DNA of 64,000 nt. Source: Tethya wilhelma (taxonomy: Eukaryota; Porifera; Demospongiae; Tethyida; Tethyidae). A program made the translations under genes and the position numbers. The stretch is from contig CAXIPT010000009.1 in NCBI GenBank assembly GCA_964030475.1, positions 544,787 through 608,786 of the forward strand, read 5' to 3'. Shown one piece after another: positions 49,782-63,600 of the stretch (the first letter of the stretch is position 1; each line of letters opens with the position of its first letter). The notes below the pieces were generated by a model, which saw only the letters and a list, made by a program, of their open reading frames with translations, did not search any database and was not told the origin of the DNA.

Positions 49782-52622
49782 AACAGATCATGCTCGGTCT
49801 TCTCTCTCACGAGCCTCACTTCTCTCTCCTCAGAGAAGAGGTGAGGTTTGGCAAGTCCCAGAAGAGGCAGACCGCTCCTGAGACCATCACCTTCCACCTC
49901 CTTCATCTCTCCATCATGAGGGAGTACCTCGACTTTGAGTTTGTCCCTCTCAAGGTAAGAGAGAGAAGTGGGAGAGAAGTGAAAGATAAGTTTCACTACA
50001 GTAGCTGCTTGTTTGTGAGAAGAAGCTGTTTTTTTCTTTGTACCAGTATTTTAGGAGTTAATTTCTCTCTCTCTCTCTTTCTTTCCAGGATAAGCTGTCA
50101 TTTGGCTATGACTTGGAGCATATCATTGATGACTGGGTGCTGATGGGATTTCTAGTCGGAAATGATTTCATGCCCCACCTTCCCAATATGCATATTCATC
50201 AGGTTAGTGATGGCATTTCTACATGCGATAGTGAAACCTTCAATTCACTCACATACTTACTTGTATGTATGTATGTATGTATGTACACACACAGGATGCC
50301 CTGCCATTCCTGTATAGAAAGTACATGGAGGTCTTGCCGACTTTAGACGGTTAGTTTGGCTGTCATTTCAAATTGTACCTGTGTGATATGACACAACTTT
50401 GAACTTTGTACTTTGACCTCCAGGTTACATCAACGAATATGGTACACTCAATATGGAGAGATTTGAAGTCTATCTCAAAGCGATATCTCAGGTAACCATT
50501 CCACATCACGTATTCACACATATATTCTGCTATTGTACTGAGAGACTCTAAACATAGTATTTTTTTGTTTTTTTAAAATTATTTGGGTGCACAATAGAAA
50601 TGCTAAAATATAATGTAACCTATCCATCCTCTAGCCTTGTGCAATAGTTAGAATTCTATTAGAGAGAGCATTTTGTGTGTCCACAGTGAGAGAAATGCTA
50701 TGATCTACAGTCAATATTTTCACAGATAATATAGCAGGGGATCTATGATATTTTCACATGTTTTCTTCCCTCTCTTTCCTGTGTTTCTTCTCCCAGCATG
50801 ATTACAACTACTTCGGAGACCTCATGGGGGATCTTCAGTGGCTGGGCTCCAAGGGAAAAGGCTCCAGTAGACGATCGAGGTGCAAGAAAACTACCCAAGA
50901 CAGCAGCAGTGTTGAGGCAACACCGGAATCAGACCTGTTATTGGAATTGGAATCGGACGTGACTGGGCCCGAATCCTCTGACATGGTGGATGACGACAGT
51001 GACATGATGTTCCCATCGGGCCTGGCCGACTTCACCTCCTCCTCCGATGTATCTAAAGGAGGCGGGGCTAGCGGAGAGAATGAAGACGAGGCAGTTGCCA
51101 AGTTGAAGGTACGTTAGTTTAAGCTAGCTTGGAAAAGACACATGTCAAAACCTGTTTAATATCTTCATCAAAATTTGGCTAGTTTAGTTTTTATGTGCAA
51201 TATTTTCTTCATAGCTAATAATTATCATAATAACAGTACCTAAAATATTGTATTTCTACATTGATTGATACTTTGAGCAAAATAGTTAATACTTGATTTC
51301 TTGTGTTACATTGTGTTCCCAATAGAAGTAGTATTATGTGATGCAACGTAACCTGTATCATCTTATTGCGAGCCTGTCATTGATTATTTATATTTCCCAT
51401 TCTGTGTATATAGCGAGATCTTGGCATCAAGAATCTCAAGGCTTACTTTGAAGAAGAAGACAAGGAAAAAGATGACAAGTTTGAGCAGGAGCTGATGGAG
51501 CACAAGTCGTGTTACTACCAGGAGAAGTTTGGCTTCATGGACGTGGGAGATAGTGTCCTGGTGGAGCTGGCCAAGTGCTACGTGGTCGGGATACAGTGGG
51601 TGCTGCATTATTACTACTCCGGAGTGCCATCGTGGAGCTGGTGAGGGTGTGAGGGTGTGAGGGTGTGAGGGTGTGAGGATGTGAGGGTATGAGGGTGTGA
51701 GGGAGTGAGGGAGTGAGGATGTGAGAGAGTCAGGGTGTGAGGATGTTAGGCTGTGATGGTGTGAGGGTGTGAGGCTGTGAAGGAGTAGAGAAGTGTACTA
51801 ATATTGTCAGTTTCAAGTTGCTTAATCTAACAGTTTTGCATCAATAAATACTTTTTTATCTCCTCTCTCTCCCTCTCTCTCTCCCCCCCCGTAGGTTCTA
51901 CCCCTATCATTATGCTCCATTTGTCTCAGACATTAAGGGATTTTCCGACATTGACATCCAGTTTGAACAGGGAACCCCCTTCCTCCCCTTCCAACAGCTC
52001 CTAGCTGTACTGCCTCCAGCCAGCAAGTCACTGCTCCCCAAACCATTCCAGGTAAAAAAAATTTAATGTACAAGATATAACCACGTATATTTAGTTACAA
52101 GAAAAAATAGTACAAATAAAAACTCCTGGTAAAAGTGTCGGTAGAGTAATAAGAATGATAAAGAAAGTTCGTTTTACACTGTACTTGTGTTGTTACTAAA
52201 GTTTAAGATCTGTTAAATGTACTGTAGAAGCTAACTAACCATTTCTTCATCATGCAGGGTCTAATGATCAACCAAGATTCCCCCGTAAAAGATTTCTACC
52301 CCGTCAGCTTCCCCACGGACCTCAATGGGAAGCAGCACGAGTGGGAAGCCGTGGTTCTCATCCCCTTTATAGAAGAGGAGAGACTGCTGGAGGCCATGCG
52401 GCCATGTTTGGTCCATCTCTCTGAAGATGTAAGGGAGGATAGCTGTAGTCTCATTCCTAGTCTAAGCTTCCATCTTTTTTGTGTGAGTTTTGATTTCATA
52501 GAATATTGAAAATATTGTTTGAGCACTTTTCACACAGCAGAAATTTTAAAGAATTTCTGCTGTTCTACTACCAGACACATAGCAATGAGCCTGTACCAAA
52601 TCATTTTGATTTATCTCTGTCT

Positions 52623-52660
<38 letters not shown>

Positions 52661-54956
52661 TGTGTCTTATAGGAGGTGAGGAGAAATGGGTTTGGTTCCT
52701 TTCTAGCGTACACCTACGACAGAGAGGCGGATCCAGTTGTTTATCCATCACCATGGATACAGTGCTTTCCTGACATCATGAACTGCAAGGCCAGGTACAA
52801 GTCACAATGCTAGGTTAAAATTTTAGTTTGTCTATTCCCAGTACATCAGAATGGCACGGATGCCCCAATAGCATATTACAAATATTCACGCAAATAACTA
52901 GGCAAATACCGAGCACTTGGCACTAAAAGGCTTTTCAAGCTACTATTTATATTTAGCCCATTCTCTTTCTAATGAGCCAAAAACATTGTTGTAAGCAAAC
53001 AAGATATTGACTATTATAATAATACAATCCCTGGTTTTTGATGATTTTCATCAAAATTTAAATCTGACATCAAAATATATCATTGAAAGCTCTCTTCGAC
53101 TGATCACAATGGTACCAATCCCAGCTTCATACGACCTTCCTAGGCTGAGATAGCTCTGTGTAATGTGTTGAGAACCTAAACCATCATACAGTGATGAGAA
53201 ACCAAGAACCTAAATCCATCATATGTGATGAGAAACCAAGAACCTAGCAACACATTACCAGGCCTATCTCAGCCTAGGAAGGTCGTATTGAGATGGGACT
53301 TGCGCCATTGTGATCAGAGTGATGAGAGCTTTCAAATGATATGGTTTACTTGTGAAATTGGAAAATGATAATTTTTGTCAAATTGTGCTTGACTAATACA
53401 TACAATCCCTGGTTTTTGATGATTTTCATCAAAATTTAAATATGACATCAAAATATATCACTTGAAAGATCTCTTCGAGCTGATCACAATGGTACCAATC
53501 CCAGCTTCATACGACCTTCCTAAGCTGAGATATTCTTGATAATGTGTTGAGAACCTAAACCATCATACAGTGATGAGAAACCAAGAACCTAAACCCATCA
53601 TACGTGATGAGAAACCAAGAACCTAGCAACACATTACCAGGCATATCTCAGCCTAGGAAGGTCGTATTGAGATGGGACTTGCGCCATTGTGATCAGAGTG
53701 ATGAGAGCTTTCAAATGATATGGTTTATTTGTGAAATTGGAAAATCCCAAATTGTGCTTGACTAATACATACAATCTAAAAATATGTATGTATAAGTGCA
53801 AAATATGCAAAACTTTAAGATACATGCATGCATTGAGAAATGGTCTTAGTGATACTTTTTGTTTGTTTGTTTGTTTGTTTGTTTGCTTGTTTGTTTGTTT
53901 GTTTATGCCAGGTGTGATGTGTTTTCTAAGGACCACTATAGTTTGGACAGAGACAAGCTCGTCTCAGGACTGTGCCCTGGGGTGAAACTGGACATCTTTT
54001 TCCCGGGCTTTCCCTCCCTCAAGCACATCGATCACACGGCGCACTTGGAGAAGAGAGGGGTGAGGGTGTTCCAGGCGGCCAGCCGAGGGGAGAACATGAT
54101 CCTAGATGTGATAGCTGCTGATAAGAATCACCCGAAGGTGTGTGTGTCATGCTTGATATTGTATGTATATGGGATATGCTATAGTTTATTAATGGTTTGT
54201 TAACCACCTATCAATAGGATCTGCTCGCCGTTGCTAAGGAGCTAGTTGGCAACGTTTGTTATGTTGGATGGCCATATCTTGTGGAGGCTAAGATACAGGG
54301 AGTGTCAGATGGACGAACAAGAATACAGCAAAAGGTACAAGTTTATCAAGCTCATTGTCACTGTGATGTGCTGGTAATGGTCATCACTTTAACTTGCAGC
54401 ATGGCAGTGAGTTTGACGTGTATGAGTTGGACCGTGGGGAGGTGAAGCAATGGAGAGAGGAGGAGACCATAATCTTACGACAGTGAGTCATAAATCGACA
54501 AACTTCACTCTTATAGAATGATCTTTTTAACTGTCATTTTGTTAGCATAGATATTTATTATATGATAAAATAATTTTTGTTGTGATTGCCATAGATACAT
54601 TGACCGCAGAGGTATTGAGGTTGGTCCCATTGAGGTGATAGTATATGCACAAGTACTGCAGGGAAAACGGTAAACTGATATGTGAATCATAAAGTAAGTC
54701 TGCGGTGAAATTATTCTACTGTTTTTCTTGTAGCTACATTGTAGACAAGAAAGGCACCACTAAAGGAACTGTCCATCTCCAGAAGGAGTGGGCTCCATCC
54801 CCAGATCCCTATGCCTACCAGACCACGGTGAAGGACATCACAGCCTTTGCTCCTGAGTTTAGAGAGAAGGTGACAGACCTTGGAGAGCTTTTCCCAATCA
54901 AGTCACAGTGCTTCATCTTGTCTCCTTCGCACTACGGAAAGCTTGCGGAGGTGAGT

Positions 54957-54995
<39 letters not shown>

Positions 54996-57900
54996 ACTGA
55001 CATTCTGTGTGACTGTCAATACGCTCTATATACAGGTGTTGTCAGTAGATATGTCTCAACTGAGAGTCCAGGTCAAGGTGGAGGTGAAACCGGAACCTGA
55101 CCTCGACGCGGTGATGCATGATGATAAACTTGCTCTGAACTACAAGCCATCTTTCATCGTCTCCAAAGAGGTCCATCTTCCTCCTCTGCTTCTCTCTCGC
55201 ATCACCAGCTCTGTGCTGGTAGAGAGAGGCTCCAGAGAGAAGTAAGAGAGTGAACTACTTAAGTTTGTTCTCCTTTTTCTTTTCAGTCTAATTTATTGTT
55301 TTCTCCTTGCCTTCCTTCATGCAGCCAGAAGGAAAGAGAGAAACTCAAGGTTGGTCTCAACTGGAAGTTTGCTCGAAGAAACCAAGAGGTAAAAGAAATG
55401 GACGAGGAAGCTCTTCTTTGTCTCTTTTCATTTCTCATTTTTAAGTCTCATACAGATAGTCACTGCTGTGTGTTGTTTGTTTCTCAGTTTTTAAGTCTTG
55501 TACAAATGTCTTGAAATGAGATAGAGTGCATGATATATTTGTAAATTTATTTGTTTATTGTTGTTTGTTTGTTTGTTTGTTTGTTTGTTTGTTTGTTTCT
55601 TCATCCTAGGTGGTTGGTTATGCTCGTAAGACCAATGGAGGCTGGTCCTATTCCCCTGATGCTGTTCGGATCTTGAAGGAGTTCATCAGTGAGTTCCCCA
55701 TCATGTTCACCTACCTGACCACCAACCAGAGCGAAGACAAGTACTACGAGTCGGAACTGTTTCCCGATCCTGAAGGGTACGTGTGTGTTCAACTAGGAAG
55801 GGTCTATATATGTACATATCGTGTGTGTGATCACTCATGCATAAAATTTTGGCTCCACCCACTAATTTACAGTCGTGAGACTCTGGCTGGTGTTAGGGAG
55901 TGGTTGAAGAAGCTTCCCTCTCAGGGACAAGATGCCGTGGACTGTGGAGGCCTCAACCTAGATGAACCACAGATAACAGCCATTGAGAAGGCCATCCACA
56001 GCATGAAGGTAGACATACAGCTAGTAGCTATAGCAACAAATGGCATGGACTTACAGTCTATAGAAGTACTGCTGTGGAAGTGTGTATGTTGAAAATTAAT
56101 GGTCGTATGGTGGTGTGTGGGTATTGCATTATTTCATGTTTTGAAATTCCATTCACAGAAACAGAGCAAGAAACCCAAGACTGAGAGACTGAGAGTGAAG
56201 CCTTCTGTTCTATTTAAGGTGCACCATCAGTCCTGTATTTCTGTATTTCTGCATGATGTCATCAGTTAATATATCTACTCGTTCTCCCTGTTGTAATGGA
56301 TTTATAATTGCTCTTCTTTTGTTGTTCTAATTATAGCCCACTGATCTCCAAGGTAACCTCATACCTGACCCAGATGCGGACTATTTCCTCTTTGACAGAG
56401 TGGTGAATGTGTCCACAACCAACGCTGTACCGTTTGGCCTCAGGGGAACGGTCACTGGGATCATTAGCGGAGGTACGTGTACCCTCATTTTCAGGCTCTC
56501 TCCCACTACAAGTATTAACTTGTGAAAAGAAAGAAGGGAGAGAGCAAATGCATATAAGCAACTGTTACTGCAGTTTTTGTGTGTTGTAATACTCCTATGT
56601 ATTTTAACACACACACAGAGGGATCTGAGAATAACGTTCTCTATGAGATTGTCTTTGACGAGGAATTTCTCGGAGGGTTGACTCTTCGTTGCTCTCCGAA
56701 CAAAGCCTATCGTCTTCCCGTCTCATGTCTGCTTAACATCTCTTACGGAAAGAGACTGAAGGCAAAGAAGGAGTTGACTGCTGTGAAGCAGAAAGGAGGT
56801 CATGCCCAGCCAGGGATGAACTATGCTCATGCAGCAGCTGCTGGTGGTGGTTACCATGACTACTATGGAAACCACACCCACTATCAATCTGGGCCCCATC
56901 ACCAAGGATTTCGCTCTTCACGTGAAAGTTATTATCCAAATGAAGGAAATTACCAGTTTAATGGTGAGACCTTTGTTGTACAAAGTGGCTTCAGTAGCGA
57001 AGGTCCTTGGGGGAAAAGGGTACATTCTCATGCTGCTACTGGTAGTATCCGTATTGATGCTCCAATACGGATACGGAGTACAGACATTGGAGGAAGTAAA
57101 CAGAGGCAGAAAGCAGCAGGCCAACCTTTGACTCTACAGAAACGAGATGAAAGAGCTGTCTCACAGAAGAGTGAAAACCAGTAAGTTAATCAACTGCAGT
57201 ACAGTACCAATAATTTCAAACATTTAATTCACCCCCTTTTTTCCCGTTCTATTTTCACCTTTGTGTGATTTCAGTGGAAGAGATGCCAATAAACCTGGGA
57301 CGAAAAGTTTAGCCTCCTCTGAATTCAGCTCCATGAAGAGAGAAATGGAGTCTCAGTCTCCTTCCAAGATCAAGACAACCAAACCACCTAGATCCACGTC
57401 GCCAAGACAACCTGCCTCTCAGCAACAAAGCCAACAGCACAAGCATCCCACTGACAAAGCTAGCATGCAATCATCTTCAGAGACAAAAGACGACTTTTCC
57501 GATGCCGTGAATGCTCTCTCAAAACTCAACATTTCTAGTCCAAAGCCATCTTCTTCTTCTCTCGACACAAAGAAAACGAAACAGACCAAACGCTCGCCTG
57601 AAAGTCACAAAGGTGATAAACGTGGAGAACAATCGAGCAAGAAAGAAAAAGCAAAAGACAGAGAACTTTCTCCTTCAGTGGCAGCTATTTTTGATGCCGT
57701 GAGCAATGAGAGTAAAACTGGTTCACAAATCCACGAAGAGAAGAAAATGTCGGCGGGTGAAAATGCCGAGCCTTCACAAACTCTAAAGAGTATGCTGGGA
57801 ATGAAGACTGGTGGTGCCGGTACTACACAGTCCACTTCAGAAATGCCAGAGGCAATTCAGAAACTCATGGGTCCCCCCAGTGGGGGTCAAAATCGACCTC

Positions 57901-58856
57901 TTTTACGTGCCCCCCTGCTCCCTAACCCCCAACCTGTACCCAGTCCCTATATGTATCCAAATCCCTATGTCCCCATTGCAAGTAAGTGCCTGGTTTCACT
58001 TTCAATTCTGGAGTCCCTTTTTTGAAACCAGTTAAACTTGTTTTTCATGTTTAGCACCTCCTCTGTTACCACGGTATCCAGTACCAGGTCCAATGCCGTA
58101 TGGACCACCGGCTATGGAGTAAGTATTACATCACCATTACATCACCTAGTTGCTGTATCATAATGTGTATTAAATCTTGGACGTTTTTTTTTCTTTTTTT
58201 AGTCCAGTTAGCTCTTTATATCAGCTTCTCCAGGCAATGGGGAAACCACAGCCAAAATTCACTTTCAAAGACACACCTCACGTATGTGTTTGTATGTATG
58301 TTCACCTAACGGAGAGTATAGACTTTATGCCATCTTGTTGCTATGACGACGGTACAGGGTAGTGTCTGTACAGTGGAGATAGGCAGAGCCAAGTACAAAG
58401 GTGTTGCTTGTCCCAACCCAGAAGAGGCCAAACTGAGTGCTGCAGCAATTGCTAACTCACAGCTACAAATGCATCATCCACCACAAGCACCCTCTGTAAG
58501 AATCACCCAGAGACCTTGTGGATGATCTTTTTGTTCCTTTACCTTCTTTTCTCCCTCTTTCTCTCAGTCTCAGATGAGAGCCCCCCTGCTTCACTACCCC
58601 ATGTACCCCCTCCCATATCCTACCCCCTACATGATGGAACCCCCAGGAAGATTCCCTCGACCCCCGACTTCCTACTATGGTGGCATGCCTCCTCCTCTTT
58701 TGTCAGGTCCCAACTATCCCCCTCCTACGAGGGGTCCAAGACCGTCAGGGGGGCAAGTACCACATGGCATGGTCCCTCGACAACCAGGACCTGCTTTTGT
58801 TCCCCTACAAGTAAGTAATTGGTTGCAAAGTGGTGAATTTGCTTATTTACATACGT

Positions 58857-58901
<45 letters not shown>

Positions 58902-59793
58902 TCAAAGAAGACAAATTGTGAAGCCAACTCCCGCAGTGTTGAAGAAGTCTGAAGACAAACCTTCTCCTGTCAAACAAGTAAAACAAACATCTGCAGCTAA
59001 GAAAGAAACCACAAGTTCACAGAAGAGAGAAGAACCTCATTCACCTCCCAAGATATTGGAACAGCAGCTGCCAAAGGACACTGAAGAAACACTGCCTGCA
59101 AAGTTGAAGGTTGAAGAAACAAACTTAGAGTCGATTCAGGTTGAAAAAGATCAGGAAGAAACTAGTAGACCTCTCTCTCCACCAAACCTCACAGATAGCA
59201 GTACCAGTGTAGATAATGATACTAGTACTAATAAAGAACCAACCCAAGATGATGTTTTGCCGATTAACGAGAAAATGGCCGAAACTGATCTTTTCAAACG
59301 TCTGGAAGGTACTCTTGAAGCTCAGAGAGAGACCCAAGAACAGCTCGAACGACTAAACCAACTCATGAAGATTCTAGACAACGACCCATCACAGCTGAAC
59401 CAAGATGACCTTCAGCCGGGGTTGTTAGTCCAGCATGTGGAAGGAGAGGAAAAGACCTTACCCGTGAAAGACTCCATAGCTGCAGCTGCCCTGCTCAGCA
59501 TCACTGTGCCAACAGATGGAGAGTACCAGGAGCCATTGCAGCCTTCAGATGCAACCAGTACCGACGTAGGTAGTATCACTGTAGTCGGGGATATTCTGGG
59601 GATGGGCACTGGCAAATCGAGCAGCGAGGGAGACGTTCCATCCGTACCTTCAGACGGGGGAGTTGGAAGCATTGGTGCTGAAGTTCGGACCGAATCGGCC
59701 ACCAAGGAGCCGGTCGCTGCCGTTGTGAAGGAAACTGTCACCCCGTCAAAGAAACCAAAGAGGCAGATTGCAGCCTCTTTCATGCACAGTTAA
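47930..59793 (+). CDS. XRN1: XRN1 5'-3' exoribonuclease (Pacman)
   Basis: Processive cytoplasmic exoribonuclease degrading decapped mRNA in P-bodies. About 32 exons run from [20 protein letters not shown] at 47930 to a stop at 59793. The N-terminal nuclease carries all the expected acidic sites: [60 protein letters not shown] and GNDFMPHLP. The D1-D4/SH3-like platform follows (for example [14 protein letters not shown] and [11 protein letters not shown]). The long disordered tail contains a double-stranded-RNA-binding-like patch ([19 protein letters not shown] ... [14 protein letters not shown]), also present in animal XRN1, a proline-rich segment and a Glu/Gln coiled stretch. The first exon follows the canonical family start. 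Introns hold microsatellites and a duplicated hairpin element. It appears complete. Confidence 0.95.
49730..49778. repeat. (CT)n microsatellite before XRN1 exon 6
   Basis: About 24 CT units act as the polypyrimidine tract just upstream of the acceptor for the exon starting [10 protein letters not shown]. Confidence 0.8.
51640..51785. repeat. TGAGGGTG minisatellite in XRN1 intron
   Basis: About eighteen imperfect copies of the octamer GTGAGGGT, with GAGGATGT variants, start right at the donor site after the exon ending VPSWSW (GTGAGGGTGTGAGG), so the repeat appears to have grown out of the 5' splice site itself. Confidence 0.8.
53022..53767. mobile_element. Tandemly duplicated hairpin element in XRN1 intron
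   Basis: Two units of about 370 bp (53022-53400 and 53401-53767) are almost identical. Each unit is itself a foldback: CATACGACCTTCCTAGGCTG on one arm is mirrored by CAGCCTAGGAAGGTCGTAT on the other. The spacer holds repeats of AACCATCATACAGTGATGAG type. No ORF is seen. Confidence 0.8.
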
Positions 59794-60479
59794 AATGTCA
59801 TACATTAACAGTAGAGACACACAAAGACACCTATAGTTTCATACAGTCGTATCCACACACGTTAAAATTTTCACGTAATTTGTTGTAGCATTCTTCATGC
59901 ACTTAACCATGTGCATACACATGTACAGTCACAATGTCTTATGATAGCCATTAGTACACACACACACACACACACACCTGTACAATACATTGCCATGCAC
60001 ACATCAAAGTAGAATGTCATTTTCAACATGTATAAATAAAATCATTGTTCACTCTTTCACTAACTCAAAAAAAAAAAAAAAAAACACACCAAAAAGAATT
60101 TATACGTGCGTACATTGATCTGCAATGCTGGATTGTAATATTTATGTGCTGTGCTATGCATACAAACTTAGAGCAAGAAAACCTCTTCTGAAAAAAAAAA
60201 TAATGTTGACTGTTTTGTGTTTGTGCTTGTGGGATGTCACATGTACATTACTAGTACATCATCCAGGAATCTGCAGTTCCTCCCGTCAGCTTCAGCTCCT
60301 CCATCTAACGAAAGTGAAATGTCCATTTGTAAAGACACTCATGTACCAAACAACATGCCTAGACAATCTAGTTATCAGCTATGCCCCCAGTCAAACTATT
60401 TAAATGATTCTTTGGCTCCAGCCTCGGCCCTCGTGCAGGATATTGGGACAAGGAGATGTGGACTGTGAGTGTGTTACCA
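59794..60479. other. XRN1 3' UTR and convergent intergenic region
   Basis: After the XRN1 stop there is a (CA)n run near 59957, an AATAAA-type signal near 60035 and A-rich runs at 60068-60083. The open stretch 60217-60468 has no ATG-based gene context and no similarity I recognise. Confidence 0.55.
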
Positions 60480-63400
60480 TCATGCATGCTTACTAATGCC
60501 TTGTGTGTCCCGAAAACCTACCATCTGTTTTGGTGAGCTCTTGTTCTTTCCTCTCAGAAGTGAGTTAGTGACGGTCTGTCCTGATGGATCTTTGCTTGGA
60601 GGCAGCTGTGGAAGAAGCTCAGAGTCCTCCAAATCTTGGTCAGCTTCTGGTAGTTCATCTATATCCCCTCCAGGCAAGAGAGCTGGGTCAGTGAATGCTG
60701 TATACAAAATGGAAGTGGGGATCTTCAAATAAAGATTTGACAATATAAATGTCCCACTGGACAAGAAGCCATGGCTTGGTTGCAGGGAGAATGATACAAA
60801 AAAACCCAAGTAATTTATGAGTTGGTAGCTGTAAGATTTTGCATGCACTCAGCGGACTAGCTTAAAATTTTGGTTGTGTATGTGTGTGTCCTCCATTACC
60901 TGATTCATCAGTGAACTGTTGTTGTCTGCCATTAGTCTCTCCATATACTCTTCTACCTTGCTGTTGCTGTTGCTGTTGCTGTTGTGCGTAGTACTGGCTC
61001 TGAGGACGTGAGAATCCAACGGGATTCTGTGCAGTGAACCTCTGAGGAGTTTGAAACTCTCCCTGCATCATGCCACTGTCTCGAACGTTGTGCGAGGGAC
61101 CTGAAAAAAGTGGATTTCCAGGCACTGCTTTCGGCCGGTTAATCCCAGCAGGTGGAGAGGCAAATTGCGTACTAAAACCGGGCATGTTCATACTTGCTTC
61201 ATTTAGGTCTCCATCTGTTGGGCTCCTTGGAAAGTAGTCGTTCAAGAAACCTTGTCCTTCTTGACGGTGTCCGGGACTAGTTTGCCGCTCCGGGGAGGAG
61301 AACTGAGTATGATGTGAAGGGGAAGGAGACATTCCCGTATGCAGGGGATTTACTATAGTAGCCTGTCGTGCGGGTTTGCTCCGATTGAACTGGTTACGAA
61401 AGGCATAAGCCATCTCGAGATCCGAAGCAGTAAATTTTGTCGTATTTTGTGCCTGACCACGTCCACGACGAGGAACTACCAGTCTGTGCCTTTCCCGAGC
61501 CACAAACGCCAAAAGACAGAGGAACTCTATTTCATGGATCTCCTCACGTTCATCAAGACCATAACTTTTGATCTGCAAAAGATCACATAAGTTGGATAAT
61601 GGGATTGATAAAATATTATGGTATTGTACTAAGTTGAATATATGGTTTATCATTAACAGACCATGGCCTTCTACCCAGACTCTCCCCTTTGATCCTTCAC
61701 TCTTTCCTTACCATTAGTGTAAGGTCAAAGGAGAGAGCCTGGGTACGAAGCTATAAACATACCACTGATTGTAAGGCCTGGCTTGAGAGAAGAAGCTTGA
61801 TGTGCTTCTCGTGAGTGCTGTGAGCAAGACAGGCCTTTAGTAGTGGATACAACACAGCTTTGCTTATCCATCCTATAAAATTGTAGAGATCATGTGTTGA
61901 AGATGAATGTCATCAGACAACTGGCTTCACAAGGCAGACAAAACAGCATTATGACTCTAATTATGGGCATTAATTGGAATGTGACAACCCACTGAGAAGG
62001 TCCTATAACATTTCCCTACCAAAGGCCTCAATACACTCATGAGTAAACCTACCGCTATTCTCCAAATCAAATTTCCGAAACTCCTCTTGTGCATACCTAA
62101 TGTCAACTGGCTCTAATCCTGTAGTGAGGGATCGACATAGGGGTATAGTAACAAGGGACATACATATGATACATAAGGAGCCTCTTTAGGTGTCAGACTG
62201 TCCACCATCTTATATACATAGTGATACATACCTCTTAGGTTTGCATTGGCAATGGTTTTCCTTGTAGAGACAAACTTAGTTGCCTTTTTGTTAACTAGAA
62301 ATAAAGAAACAAACAAGCATGAAGCAAAAGGAAATAGAGACCGGCTTTATGCATTCATGCAGTGACTATATAGGTAAAGGAGTTTATGACATACTTGGGA
62401 CCTCAACGGTACACTCTTGAATGGTTGGTACCATGAAATGTTCAATAGCACTCCTCAAGAGATACTGCCGCCTGAAGCAGTTCTCACAAAAGTCTTCCTC
62501 TCCGAGATGAACAGATTTGGAGGCCTTTGTCTTCTTGGAACAGATGGCACACCTGTGATGATAGGAGTAAGATCATGTGACATCACATGACAATATGGTC
62601 GCAAGACAAGATATGACAAGATACACAGTAACACATACCTTCTCTTTGACTTCATTGCTTTCCCTCTCACTGCTAAATCGGCTTCTCTTTGGAGCCTCCG
62701 AAACCTGTCTGCCGTCAAGATGGTTTCATGATCCAAGCTCAGAGGGTTCTTCCTCACTCCATAGATCCTCTTGGTTGCATGAAGATGTTCGAATGTCGTC
62801 TTGTCTGGGTTTGGAGTGAACAAGTCCCCTGCAAAGGCATTTTCTTCGGGGGACATGGAAATGGGTCGACTTCCCCCACCCCCCGAACTAACAAAGCTGT
62901 ATCTTTGGGGGACCGTGCTGGGTGCTCCAGGAAGAGGGGGGTTAAGGTACTGAGTAGGGGGTCGTGTATCTTGCTGAGTGAGTAAAGGATCGGACGTGAA
63001 CCCTCTAATGCGCCCATAATCGTCTTGTTGTTGCTGTTGCTGTTGCTGTTGCTGCTGTGGTTGGATGTCCGGCTGCATCATATAGCTGTGTCGTGGTGAG
63101 CCAGCTGCTGAATCTGGGGGGATGGCACTCTGACTCCTGTTAGGGGGGTATCCACCTTGTGGAAATGCAGAGCTCTGTCTCAGTTGAGGCTCTTGGTTTG
63201 GCGGCGGCTCGGGACCGCTGCTTGTGTCGGTTCCCCTTACGAGTCTCGGTAAGACTGCCATGTTCACGGGTTGATCGATTGGCGTCGACTCAACGTCAAA
63301 CTCGCGGCTCACAATCACCGCTATTGGCCGGCACATCTCTCTAGTGTCGCTAAAGAAGCGTACTGTGTGTAGTCCTTTGTGCTTCGGCGCAAACTGTACG

Positions 63401-63600
63401 ATAATTTCGTCGTCAACCAAGCTAGCGGTCCCTTTGAGCTGGTACTGAGATTTGAGCTGTGCCGGCGATTTGGTCATGAATTCAGCCTCCGTTCCCGTCT
63501 TGTGCTCGACTACGCATTCTAAGTTGCTGTATTGTAGTCTCTGGAGCGCGTAAGCCGGACCTGGGTACTTAAGAAACAGTGAAACTTCTCGTCTTGCCAT
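60480..63600 (-). CDS. Unrecognised Cys-cluster / EF-hand-like / polyQ protein
   Basis: Seven exons join in frame from ATG at 63600: 62639-63600, 62395-62552, about 62235-62295, 62051-62105, 61764-61865, about 60904-61574, and about 60480-60698. Residues 1-100 (MARREVSLFLKYPGPAYALQ ... APKHKGLHTVRFFSD) look like a beta-rich, possibly Ig/filamin-like fold. A Gln run of about twelve follows, then an RR-CAICSKKTKASKSVHLGEEDFCENCF double Cys-pair cluster resembling a LIM or treble-clef half. Next come two helical units with an EF-hand-like loop (EFRKFDLENSGWISKAVLYPLL). A disordered Gln/Pro-rich tail with a second nine-Gln run ends in an acidic patch. I recognise no named family. Exon order and phases are consistent throughout. 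Confidence 0.65.
61665..61752. mobile_element. Short palindromic relative of the 703-bp TIR element
   Basis: ACCCAGACTCTCCCCTTTGA is mirrored by TCAAAGGAGAGAGCCTGGGT, then ACGAAGC; the GTACCCAGGC terminus is shared with the element at 43070-43776. It sits in an intron of the Cys-cluster gene. Confidence 0.65.
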
